A DNA stretch of 25,854 nt, taken from Tessaracoccus flavescens (GTDB lineage: Bacteria; Actinomycetota; Actinomycetes; Propionibacteriales; Propionibacteriaceae). Positions 15,964 to 23,520 of this stretch are shown here, one piece after another. Within the stretch, counting starts at the first letter, position 1, and the number at the start of each line of letters is the position of its first letter. Location: NCBI GenBank assembly GCA_020741375.1, contig DYZF01000289.1:1-25854 (forward strand). The letters are read 5' to 3'. The notes beneath the pieces are model-generated. The model did no database searches, was not told the DNA's origin, and saw only the letters and a program-made list of their open reading frames with translations. Position numbers and translations under genes: made by a program.

Positions 15964-15988
15964 CCTCCTCGCCGAGCAGCTGCGCCCG

Positions 15989-17371
15989 TTATGCCGTCAA
16001 CTGGGCGATCAACGCCGGCAACTTCAACGCCAACTGATCCGGGGGATACGGCCCGGGATTGGCCGCCGCAGCCATCGCCTGCACGCTCGCACCCACGACG
16101 CCCGCCTGCCACGCCGGGAGGCCGGCCGCCAGTAGTGCCCCGCAGACCCCGGCCAGCACGTCACCAGATCCTGCCTGCGCAGTCCAGCCCGGTCCGGGCA
16201 CGGCGATGGTGACGCGCCCCGTCGGCTCCGCCACGTACTGCGTCGCCCCCTTGAGCAGGACCGTCGCGCCGGAATGCCGCGCCAGTTCGCGGGCGCACAC
16301 CAGCGGCTCGGTCTCCACGTGGAGCCTGCTGCACCCCAACATGCGCGCCAACTCGCCCGCGTGCGGCGTCAGCAGCCAGCCGTCGAGGCGCCCGGAAGGT
16401 AACGAGTAGAGGGCATCGGCATCGGCGACCGCAGGCAGGCCATGCATCTTGGCGATCGCCACGCGCCCCTCAGCGCCGTCGATGTCTCCCCAACCGGAGC
16501 CCAACACGATGGACTGGGCGCGCCCCTCACCGATCACGACGCTGGGAAAGCGCGACAGCACCAGGCCTGAGGGCGCCCGCCCGGTGTAGCGGACCATGCC
16601 CACCCCGGCGTGCAGGGCGCCGGAACACGAGAGCAGCGCCGCGCCCTGATACTGCTCAGATCCCGTGTCGATCATGACGACGCCGCGCGAGTACTTGTCG
16701 GATCCAGCGTCGGGCACGGGCCACCAGCGGGCGACATCGGCCGGCTCGGCCTGCCGCAGCGCCCCTGGTGCGATCTCCACGCCGATGTCGACGACGTACA
16801 CCTCGCCGCAGCGCGCTGCCGCCGGCGATTGGACGTGGCACGCCTTCAGGGCTGCGAACGTAACCGTGTGCTGCGCAACGAAACTGCGGTGCAGGCGGCC
16901 TGAGTCGGCGTCGAGCCCACTGGGCAGATCGACGGCAAGCACCGGGACGCGCAGATCAGTGCACACCTGCGCGAACGTGCCGACGGCGTCGGGCAAGCCC
17001 GGCCGCGAGCTCAACCCAGTGAAGGCGTCTATTACCAGTGCCACATCGGCGAGCATCTCGACGGCGGCGACGGCGTCCAACTCGGCGCAGCCGGCGGCCA
17101 GTGCCGCCGTGAGGCCGGCCTCGTGGGCGTGGTGGAGCGCCAGCCACAGGTAGACGGGGCGGCCGGCCGCCAACGTTGCGGCGGCGAAGAGGCCGTCCCC
17201 GCCGTTGTTGCCCGGGCCCACGACGACGAGGACGGGTCCGTCGGGCACGACCGCTGCCGCCACCCGAGCCACCTCCGCGGCGGCCCTGGCCATCAGGTCG
17301 GCGTCGGGCTCGGTGCGGAAGACGGCCTGCTCGGCCTCACGCATGGCCTGCGCGCTGATCACGTGTTTCAT
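15989..17371 (-). CDS. nnr: bifunctional NAD(P)H-hydrate epimerase / ADP-dependent NAD(P)HX dehydratase
   Basis: 460 residues from the ATG at 17371, chosen for its 4-base overlap with the acpS stop. The N-terminal YjeF_N domain (about 1-215) is the epimerase, with GNNGGDG at 54-60 and VDLPSG at 147-152. The C-terminal domain (about 220-455) is the ribokinase-like dehydratase, with DKYSRG (225-230), LTPHAGE (334-340), LLKG (372-375) and the nucleotide-site AGSGDVLAG (400-408). Together they repair hydrated NADH and NADPH. The order acpS-nnr is a common actinobacterial arrangement. The epimerase active-site strand reads VIDAFTGLSS, a variation on the usual DALLGTG. Confidence 0.94.
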   Translation of the reverse strand: MKHVISAQAMREAEQAVFRTEPDADLMARAAAEVARVAAAVVPDGPVLVVVGPGNNGGDGLFAAATLAAGRPVYLWLALHHAHEAGLTAALAAGCAELDAVAAVEMLADVALVIDAFTGLSSRPGLPDAVGTFAQVCTDLRVPVLAVDLPSGLDADSGRLHRSFVAQHTVTFAALKACHVQSPAAARCGEVYVVDIGVEIAPGALRQAEPADVARWWPVPDAGSDKYSRGVVMIDTGSEQYQGAALLSCSGALHAGVGMVRYTGRAPSGLVLSRFPSVVIGEGRAQSIVLGSGWGDIDGAEGRVAIAKMHGLPAVADADALYSLPSGRLDGWLLTPHAGELARMLGCSRLHVETEPLVCARELARHSGATVLLKGATQYVAEPTGRVTIAVPGPGWTAQAGSGDVLAGVCGALLAAGLPAWQAGVVGASVQAMAAAANPGPYPPDQLALKLPALIAQLTA

Positions 17372-17718
17372 CGCTCGCACACCACCATCGTCGTGGCGAA
17401 GCCGCCGTCGTGGCTGATCGACAGGTGGATCCGTTCGATGCCGAGCTCCTCGATCCGCGCGGCCACAGAGCCGGTGGTCACGAACCGCGGGTCACCGTCG
17501 GGCGATTTCACCACCTCACAGTCGAGCCACCGCATGCCACCCGGCGAGGAGAGCGCCTTCGCGAGGGCCTCCTTCGCCGAGAAGCGCGCGGCCTGCGATT
17601 CGATCGACAGCGCCCGTTCCGACGGCGTCAGCAGCCGTTCCGCCAGACCGGGGCGGCGCTCCAGCATGTCCCGGAAGCGCTCGATGACGCACAGGTCTGT
17701 GCCGATGCCGATGATCAT
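17368..17718 (-). CDS. acpS: holo-[acyl-carrier-protein] synthase
   Basis: 116 residues, typical for AcpS. The metal and CoA-binding signatures are visible: GIGTDLCVIERF at 4-15 with Asp8, and ARFSAKEALAKAL at 44-56 with the catalytic-site glutamate. The end SISHDGGFATTMVV is also characteristic. AcpS moves phosphopantetheine from CoA to acyl carrier protein, so it uses the product of the pathway started by CoaA, encoded nearby. No Shine-Dalgarno sequence; TAGGGT sits 6 bases before the ATG. The gene follows glmS after 30 bases. Confidence 0.95.
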   Translation of the reverse strand: MIIGIGTDLCVIERFRDMLERRPGLAERLLTPSERALSIESQAARFSAKEALAKALSSPGGMRWLDCEVVKSPDGDPRFVTTGSVAARIEELGIERIHLSISHDGGFATTMVVCER

Positions 17719-17724
17719 GGGCTC

Positions 17725-17730
17725 ACCCTA
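17725..17730 (-). promoter_or_regulatory. candidate -10 box of leaderless acpS promoter
   Basis: TAGGGT on the minus strand, then 6 bases, then the acpS ATG; it fits TANNNT-N6-ATG. Its first two bases belong to the hairpin described at 17729-17751. No -35 box is evident, and readthrough from glmS is also possible. Confidence 0.35.
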
Positions 17731-17751
17731 GGCGATCCCGCGAATCGCCTA
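17729..17751 (-). other. hairpin at the glmS-acpS junction
   Basis: An 8-bp perfect inverted repeat, TAGGCGAT (17729-17736) with ATCGCCTA (17744-17751), around a 7-base loop. The arm at 17749-17751 contains the glmS stop codon and the other arm runs into the acpS -10 candidate. It could end or slow glmS transcription or stabilise its 3' end. There is no U-tract. Confidence 0.45.
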
Positions 17752-19581
17752 CTCGACCGTGACCGACTTGGCGAGGTTGCGCGGCTGATCCACGTCGTGG
17801 CCCTTCACCGTCGCCAGCTCGCAGGCAAAGATCTGCAGCGGGATGATCGACACCAGAGGCTGCAGCAGCGTGGACACCTTCGGCAGTTCGATGAACGTGT
17901 CGGCGTTGGCGCGGGCCTCGTCGTCGCCGCCCTCGGCCAACACGATGGTGCGGGCGCCGCGGGCGCGGACCTCGGCGATGTTGGAGATCACCTTGTCTCG
18001 CAGCTGGTCGCGGCCGTGCGGCGGCACGACGACGAACATCGGCAGGTTGTCGCTCACTAGTGCGATCGGGCCGTGCTTGAGCTCACCCGCCGGGAACCCC
18101 TCGGCGTGGATGTAGGCGAGTTCCTTCAGCTTCAGTGCGCCTTCGAGCGCCACCGGGTAGCCGACGTGGCGGCCCAGGAAGAGGACGGAGTTCTCGTCCA
18201 CGAGCTCTGCGGCCAGATCCAGCACCTGCTGCTGGTTGTCCAGCATCATCTGGATGGCCTGCGGCATGCGCTCCAGCTCGGAGAGAAGGGCGGCGATCTC
18301 GTCGCCGTACTTCATGCCGCGCACCTGAGCCAGATACAGGCCGAGCAGGTAGCAGGCCACCAGCTGGGTGGTGAAGCCCTTGGTGGACGCGACGCCGATC
18401 TCGGGGCCGGCGTGGGTGTAGATGACGGCGTCGGATTCGCGCGGGATCGTGGCGCCGTTGGTGTTGCAGATCGCCACCACCTTGGCGTGCTGCTCGCGGG
18501 CGTGACGGATGGCCATGAGGGTGTCTGCGGTTTCGCCCGACTGGGAGATGGTGACCACCAGCGTCATCGGATCGATGATCGGATCGCGGTAGCGGAACTC
18601 CGAGGCCACCTCCACCTCGCACGGGATGCGGGTCCAGTGCTCGATGGCGTACTTGGCGACGAGGCCGGCGTAGTACGCGGTGCCGCAGGCGACGATGACG
18701 ATCTTGTTGACGCGACGCAGCGTCTCGGGGCTGATCCGCAGTTCATCGAGCACCAGCTCGCCGCGCTCGTTCAGACGGCCGAGCAGCGTGTCCGCGACAG
18801 CCTTGGGCTGCTCGAAGATCTCCTTGCGCATGAACCAGTCGTAGCCCTGCTTCTGCGCGGCGGCGAGATCCCAATCGACGTGGAATGCCTTGGTCTCGGC
18901 GGGGGCGCCGTCGAAGGTGGTGACGTTGACGCCCTCGCGGGTCAGCTCGACGATCTGGTCCTGGCCCAGCTCGACGGCGTCGCGCGTGTACTCGATGAAG
19001 GCCGCGACGTCGGAGGCCAAGAAGTACTCGCTGTCGCCCACACCCACCACGAGCGGCGAGTTGCGGCGGGCGGCGACGATCCGCTCGGGCTCCTTTGCGT
19101 CGACGGCCACCAGCGTGAAGGCGCCCTCGAGCTTCGCCACGACGGTGCGCATGGCGTCGACGAGGCCGGCTCCGCGCTCCACCTCGCGTCGGAGGAGGTG
19201 GGCCGCGACCTCGGAGTCGGTCTGGGAGGAGAACTCGACGTCGCCGAGCTCCCCGCGCAGCTGCTCGTGGTTCTCGATGATGCCGTTGTGCACGATGGCG
19301 ATGCGGTCCGCGACGTGCGGGTGCGAGTTCTCGTCGGTGGGAGCACCGTGCGTGGCCCACCTCGTGTGGCCGATGGCGATGCCCTCCTCGGGCAGCGGGT
19401 TGGCCTCGATCTCACCGGTGAGGTTGACGATCTTGCCCGCCTTCTTGCGGTAGTCAATAGAGCCTTGGCTGGGCACTGCGATGCCCGCCGAGTCATATCC
19501 GCGGTACTCCAGCCGGCGCAGGCCGGCGAGCACGACGTCTAGTCCAACACGATTACCGAGGTATCCAACGATTCCACACAC
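17749..19581 (-). CDS. glmS: glutamine-fructose-6-phosphate aminotransferase (isomerising)
   Basis: 610 residues, full length. After the start residue comes Cys2, the N-terminal nucleophile of the glutaminase domain (start GTG, then CGIVGYLG), with RLEYRGYDSAGIAV and GHTRWATHG following. Two SIS sugar-isomerase domains come next: SQSGETADTLMAIR in the first and EGALKLKELAYIHAEGFPAGELKHGP in the second. The chain ends PRNLAKSVTVE, the usual GlmS terminus. It makes glucosamine-6-phosphate from fructose-6-phosphate and glutamine, the first step to UDP-GlcNAc for the wall. No Shine-Dalgarno site; TACGGT lies 7 bases before the GTG. No glmS-type ribozyme leader is possible in so short an upstream region. 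Confidence 0.97.
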   Translation of the reverse strand: MCGIVGYLGNRVGLDVVLAGLRRLEYRGYDSAGIAVPSQGSIDYRKKAGKIVNLTGEIEANPLPEEGIAIGHTRWATHGAPTDENSHPHVADRIAIVHNGIIENHEQLRGELGDVEFSSQTDSEVAAHLLRREVERGAGLVDAMRTVVAKLEGAFTLVAVDAKEPERIVAARRNSPLVVGVGDSEYFLASDVAAFIEYTRDAVELGQDQIVELTREGVNVTTFDGAPAETKAFHVDWDLAAAQKQGYDWFMRKEIFEQPKAVADTLLGRLNERGELVLDELRISPETLRRVNKIVIVACGTAYYAGLVAKYAIEHWTRIPCEVEVASEFRYRDPIIDPMTLVVTISQSGETADTLMAIRHAREQHAKVVAICNTNGATIPRESDAVIYTHAGPEIGVASTKGFTTQLVACYLLGLYLAQVRGMKYGDEIAALLSELERMPQAIQMMLDNQQQVLDLAAELVDENSVLFLGRHVGYPVALEGALKLKELAYIHAEGFPAGELKHGPIALVSDNLPMFVVVPPHGRDQLRDKVISNIAEVRARGARTIVLAEGGDDEARANADTFIELPKVSTLLQPLVSIIPLQIFACELATVKGHDVDQPRNLAKSVTVE

Positions 19582-19709
19582 GCGGAGAACCGTACATCAT
19601 GCGTGAGCGATTCTTGACATTTGACACCTGGCATGTTTCATGCCCGGCTCGCCCGCGGCTGAAGCGCTACCTATATGCTGGCCCGCGACCTACTCAACGA
19701 AGGAGTTTC
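19582..19709. promoter_or_regulatory. divergent glmS-coaA control region
   Basis: 128 bases between divergent starts. For glmS (minus): TACGGT (19594-19589), 7 bases from the GTG. For coaA (plus): TATGCT (19674-19679), a possible -10 giving a leader of about 24 bases, and the ribosome site GAAGGAG at 19699-19705. Between them are two TTGACA hexamers in tandem at 7-base spacing (19614-19619 and 19621-19626) and a perfect inverted repeat GGCATG-TTT-CATGCC (19630-19644). The TTGACA copies are not at normal spacing from the TATGCT box, so their role as -35 elements is unclear. Confidence 0.45.
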
Positions 19710-20642
19710 GTGTCCGGACCCTACGTCACGCTGGAGCGTCAGGCATGGGCAGCGCTGTCCAACGCGACCCAGATCCGTATCGACGAAGACACCCTTGCGC
19801 GCCTGCGCGGTCTCGGCGACCCGACCTCGTCCCAGGACGTGGCCGAGGTGTACCGTCCGCTCACGCAGCTGCTTCACCTGCACATGGTCAACACCGGCCG
19901 GCTCTACTCGCAGAGCAACAAGTTCCTGGGCCTCGATGTGCAGCGCACTCCCTTCGTGATCGGCGTGGCCGGCTCGGTGGCTGTGGGCAAATCGACGGTG
20001 TCGCGCCTGCTGCAGGAACTCCTGCGCCGCGCGCCGGGTAGCCCGAAAGTGGATCTGATCACCACCGACGGCTTCCTCTACCCCAACGCGGAGCTTGAAC
20101 GACGCGGCATCGCGGAGAAGAAGGGCTTCCCCGAGTCCTACGACCGCCGCGCCCTTCTTCAGTTCGTCATGGACGTCAAGTCCGGCGAGCAACGCGTCGA
20201 GGCCCCCGTCTACAGCCACCACGTGTACGACATCGTCGAGGGCGAGAAGATCGTGGTCGAGCGCCCGGACATCCTCATCATCGAGGGCCTGAACGTGCTG
20301 CAGCCAGCCCGTGTCGAAGCCGACGGCCGCCCGGGCTTGGCCGTGTCCGACTTCTTCGACTTCTCCGTCTTCGTCGACGCCGAGGAGTCCGACATCAAGG
20401 AATGGTTCTTGGAGCGGTTCCTCACGCTTCAGCGAACGGCCTTCCAGGACGAGCACAGCTTCTTCCGCCGCTACGCCGAGTTGAGCGACGACGAAGCCCG
20501 CGAGATGGGCTCGAAGGTGTGGGAGGCGATCAACGGCCCCAACCTGCGGCAGAACATCGCGCCCACAAGGGAGCGGGCCACCGCGATCCTCGTCAAGGAC
20601 GAGACCCACGCCATCGAGTCGATCATGATCAGGAAGGTCTAG
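19710..20642 (+). CDS. coaA: type I pantothenate kinase
   Basis: 310 residues from the GTG at 19710, chosen for GAAGGAG just upstream; this start gives the expected length (about 312) and N-terminus. The P-loop GSVAVGKST is at 88-96, followed by DLITTDGFLYPN (115-126) and KKGFPESYDRRALL, all CoaA signatures. It phosphorylates pantothenate, the committed and regulated step of coenzyme A synthesis, in the cytoplasm. It is divergent from glmS. A spacer of 55 bases separates it from pepP. Confidence 0.97.
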   Translation: MSGPYVTLERQAWAALSNATQIRIDEDTLARLRGLGDPTSSQDVAEVYRPLTQLLHLHMVNTGRLYSQSNKFLGLDVQRTPFVIGVAGSVAVGKSTVSRLLQELLRRAPGSPKVDLITTDGFLYPNAELERRGIAEKKGFPESYDRRALLQFVMDVKSGEQRVEAPVYSHHVYDIVEGEKIVVERPDILIIEGLNVLQPARVEADGRPGLAVSDFFDFSVFVDAEESDIKEWFLERFLTLQRTAFQDEHSFFRRYAELSDDEAREMGSKVWEAINGPNLRQNIAPTRERATAILVKDETHAIESIMIRKV

Positions 20643-20684
20643 CGAACCGGAATTCACGCTTCCCCTGCGGCTGGGCGCTGGGCG

Positions 20685-20690
20685 TAGAGT
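20685..20690 (+). promoter_or_regulatory. -10 box of leaderless pepP promoter
   Basis: TAGAGT followed by 7 bases (GGCGGGC) and the ATG at 20698, the TANNNT-N7-ATG layout. No ribosome site precedes the gene. The GTG at 20689 lies inside the box, so the ATG is the better start. Confidence 0.5.
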
Positions 20691-20697
20691 GGCGGGC

Positions 20698-22137
20698 ATG
20701 ACCGACACCAACGAGAACCGCCGCGACCCCTACTCCGAGGCGTTCAAGAAGTTCATCGTCAGCGACTGGGCGCCTTACTCGGACCAGTTGCCGGACCGGA
20801 TCCCCGCAGCCCCGTACACCGCGAAGCGCCGCAAGGCTCTGGCCGCGGAGTACGAGGACTACACGTTGGTCATCCCCGCGGGCCAGTTCAAGGTGCGCTC
20901 CAACGACACCGACTACCGCTTCCGCCCCTACACGGCGTTCACCTACTACTCGGGCCTCGGCATGGACCGCGAGCCCGACGCGGTGCTGGTGATCCGCAAC
21001 GCGGAGGCCACCCTGTACTTCCGCCCCCGCGCCCCGCGCACCGACCGCGAGTTCTACGCCGACGCCCGCTACGGCGAGATGTGGGTGGGCCAACGCGATT
21101 CGTTGGAGGAGATGGAGGCGGCGATCGGCTTCGAGTGCCGTCACATCGAGGAGCTCGAGGACCGCCTCAAGGAGGCCGGCGAGAAGCTGCTCATCATCCG
21201 TGGCGTCGACGCCGACATCGACGCCCTCGTCGACGACATCCGCGGTGAGGTCGATCACGAACTCGACGCCGACTTGGAGACCATGGCCTCCGAGGCCCGC
21301 TTCGTGAAGGACGAGTTCGAGATCGAGGAGATGAAGCGCGCCTGCGCCGCCACCACCGTCGGCTTCGAGGCCGTCGCCCGCGAGCTGCCCAACGCGGTGG
21401 CCAACGGTCGCGGCGAGCGCTGGGTGGAGGGCATCTTCGGCCTCCACGCGCGTCACCTCGGCAACGCCGTCGGTTACGACACCATCTCCGCCGGCGGCGA
21501 TCACGCCAACACCCTGCACTGGATCCGCAACGACGGCGACCTCGTCGACGGCGACCTCCTGCTGCTCGACGCGGGCGTGGAGGTGGACACCCTCTACACC
21601 GCCGACGTCACCCGCACCATGCCGGTCAACGGCAAATTCAGCGAGCCACAGCGCCGCGTGTACGAGGCGGTGCTGGCCGCGCAGACCGCGGGCATCAACG
21701 CATGTCGCGACGGCGCCAAGTTCGCCGACGTGCACGCCGCCGCCATCGCCGTCCTGGCCGACTTCTTCGCCGAGCTCGGCATCCTCCCGACGACGCCCGC
21801 CGAATCCTTGGAGCTCGACGGCGGCTTCCACCGACGCTGGATGGTCCACGGCACCTCGCACCACCTCGGGTTGGACGTGCACGACTGCGCGCGGGCCAAG
21901 ATGGAGAACTACCGTCTGGGCACGCTGCGCGCGGGCATGATCATCACGGTGGAGCCCGGCATCTACTTCAAGTCCACCGATCTGCTGGTGCCCGAGGAGT
22001 ACCGCGGCATCGGCATCCGCATCGAGGATGACATCCTCATCACCGAGGGCGAGCCGGTCAACCTGTCCGCAGCTCTCCCCCGCGACCCCGACGAGGTCGA
22101 GGCCTGGTTGAAGAAGCACCAGCAAGCGAGCGCATGA
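20698..22137 (+). CDS. pepP: Xaa-Pro aminopeptidase (aminopeptidase P family, M24B)
   Basis: 479 residues from the ATG at 20698. The N-terminal domain (about 30-190) is the non-catalytic aminopeptidase P domain. The pita-bread catalytic domain follows, with all five metal ligands visible: Asp291 (LLLDAGVE), Asp303 (TADVTRT), His388 (GTSHHLGLDVHD), Glu419 (ITVEPGIY) and Glu443 (IRIEDDILIT). It releases the N-terminal residue from peptides with proline in second position, in the cytoplasm, complementing the peptide importer encoded earlier in the window. Its TGA overlaps the ATG of the G6PDH gene. Confidence 0.95.
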   Translation: MTDTNENRRDPYSEAFKKFIVSDWAPYSDQLPDRIPAAPYTAKRRKALAAEYEDYTLVIPAGQFKVRSNDTDYRFRPYTAFTYYSGLGMDREPDAVLVIRNAEATLYFRPRAPRTDREFYADARYGEMWVGQRDSLEEMEAAIGFECRHIEELEDRLKEAGEKLLIIRGVDADIDALVDDIRGEVDHELDADLETMASEARFVKDEFEIEEMKRACAATTVGFEAVARELPNAVANGRGERWVEGIFGLHARHLGNAVGYDTISAGGDHANTLHWIRNDGDLVDGDLLLLDAGVEVDTLYTADVTRTMPVNGKFSEPQRRVYEAVLAAQTAGINACRDGAKFADVHAAAIAVLADFFAELGILPTTPAESLELDGGFHRRWMVHGTSHHLGLDVHDCARAKMENYRLGTLRAGMIITVEPGIYFKSTDLLVPEEYRGIGIRIEDDILITEGEPVNLSAALPRDPDEVEAWLKKHQQASA

Positions 22138-23516
22138 GCGACACCACCACGACGTCCGTCACCCTCGTCATCCTGGGCGCATCCGGCGACCTGACAGAGC
22201 GGCTGCTCCTGCCCGGCTTGGCCACGCTGCTGCACAACGGCGGCGGCTACGACGTCCACCTGATCGGCGCGGCCTTCGACGATCTCAGCTCCGGGGAGTG
22301 GGAGGCGCGCGTGCGCCAGTCGATGGCCGACGGCGGCTGCCCGGGCGACAAGGCCAACGCCGTCGTCGAGCGCACCCGCTACGTGAAGCTCGATGCCACC
22401 GACGGCGCCGCGATGGGCGCGTTCCTGAACGAGCTCGCCGAGGCGGGGCGCCCCATCGTCCTGTACTTCGCGCTTCCGCCGCACATCACGGAGCGATCCA
22501 TCGAGGTGCTGAGCGACCTGGAGCTCCCCGACGGGCTGCGGCTCGCGCTGGAGAAGCCGTTCGGCACCAGCTACGCCACGGCCAAGAAGCTCAACGAACT
22601 CTTGGCCACCGTCGTGCCCGAATCGCAGATCTTCCGCGTGGACCACTTCCTCGGCAAGGCCACGGTGCTCAACCTGCTGGGCCTGCGGTTCGGCAACCGC
22701 ATCTTCGAGCCCAGCTGGAACAGCGCCAACATCGAACGCGTCGAGATCATCGCCGACGAGACTCTCGCCCTCGAGGGACGCGCGGGCTACTACGACGGCG
22801 CGGGCGCGATGAAGGACATGATCCAATCGCACCTCCTCCTCGTCATGGCGATGTTCGCCATGGAGGAGCCCGCCCGGATGGACGAGTTGGAGCTGCGCGA
22901 TCTGATCGCCCACGTCCTGCGCGCCACCCACCTGTGGAACGACGATCCGACGACGTCGCGTCGTGCCCGCTACACGGCAGGCAGCATCGAGGGTCGCGAG
23001 ATCCCCGATTACGTCGCTGAAGAGGGCGTCGACGCCAGCCGCAACACGGAGACGCTGGCCGAGGTCACCGTCGAGATCCGCAATTCCCGCTGGGCGGGCG
23101 TGCCGATCCGGCTGCGTTCCGGCAAGGCGCTGGGCGACGGCTTCCGCGGCATCGTCGTGAAGTACCGCCCCGTGGCGTATCTGCCCGAGGGGTTCATCAA
23201 CCACGCCGCCCCGAACCTGCTGGTGATCGGGTTGACGCCAGAGACGCTCGCGCTGGGGATCGCCACCAACGCCGAGGGCAACCGGTGGGATCTGGAACAG
23301 ACAACGCTCTCGGCCGAGCTCTCGGAGAGCCCGGTGCGGCCCTACGGCGAAATCCTCGACGGCATCCTGGCGGGCGATCCGCTGCTGGCCGTGCGCGGCG
23401 ACGCCACCGAGGAGCTGTGGCGCATCCTGACGCCGGTGTTCGACGCGTGGGCAGCCGGCGAGGTGCCGCTAGACGAGTACCGCGCCGGATCAACCGGCCC
23501 CAGCACCTGGCACTGA
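22134..23516 (+). CDS. glucose-6-phosphate dehydrogenase family protein, divergent
   Basis: 460 residues, somewhat shorter than most Zwf proteins (about 480-510). Family blocks in order: nucleotide loop GASGDL (15-20), LEKPFGTS (139-146), FRVDHFLGK (167-175; usual RIDHYLGKE), RAGYYDGAGAMKDMIQSH (216-233) with the second catalytic-site His, WAGVPIRLRSGK (320-331) and a typical C-terminus. Divergences: the conserved Lys of the RK pair after the nucleotide loop is Leu24, and the Glu after GK is Ala176. It presumably oxidises glucose-6-phosphate or a related sugar phosphate with NAD(P). It starts inside the pepP stop (ATGA) and has no pentose-phosphate neighbours, so it may be a second, specialised copy. 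Confidence 0.85.
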   Translation: MSDTTTTSVTLVILGASGDLTERLLLPGLATLLHNGGGYDVHLIGAAFDDLSSGEWEARVRQSMADGGCPGDKANAVVERTRYVKLDATDGAAMGAFLNELAEAGRPIVLYFALPPHITERSIEVLSDLELPDGLRLALEKPFGTSYATAKKLNELLATVVPESQIFRVDHFLGKATVLNLLGLRFGNRIFEPSWNSANIERVEIIADETLALEGRAGYYDGAGAMKDMIQSHLLLVMAMFAMEEPARMDELELRDLIAHVLRATHLWNDDPTTSRRARYTAGSIEGREIPDYVAEEGVDASRNTETLAEVTVEIRNSRWAGVPIRLRSGKALGDGFRGIVVKYRPVAYLPEGFINHAAPNLLVIGLTPETLALGIATNAEGNRWDLEQTTLSAELSESPVRPYGEILDGILAGDPLLAVRGDATEELWRILTPVFDAWAAGEVPLDEYRAGSTGPSTWH

Positions 23517-23520
23517 GCCC

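Noticed and set aside
18073..19542. A 489-codon plus-strand frame opposite glmS
   Set aside because: GlmS is unmistakable on the minus strand; the other frame has no recognisable motif.
19614..19642. TTGACA as the -35 of a coaA promoter with a -10 at normal spacing
   Set aside because: No TANNNT box lies 16-19 bases downstream of either TTGACA copy; the TATGCT box is too far. Reported only as a repeat.
19582..19709. glmS ribozyme or riboswitch
   Set aside because: The glmS start lies 7 bases from the likely -10 box, leaving no room for a leader RNA; the class is also typical of Firmicutes.
20629..23204. Long minus-strand frames opposite pepP and the G6PDH gene
   Set aside because: Both plus-strand genes show catalytic residues and family blocks; the reverse frames read as Val/Ala/Asp/His-rich shadow sequence.
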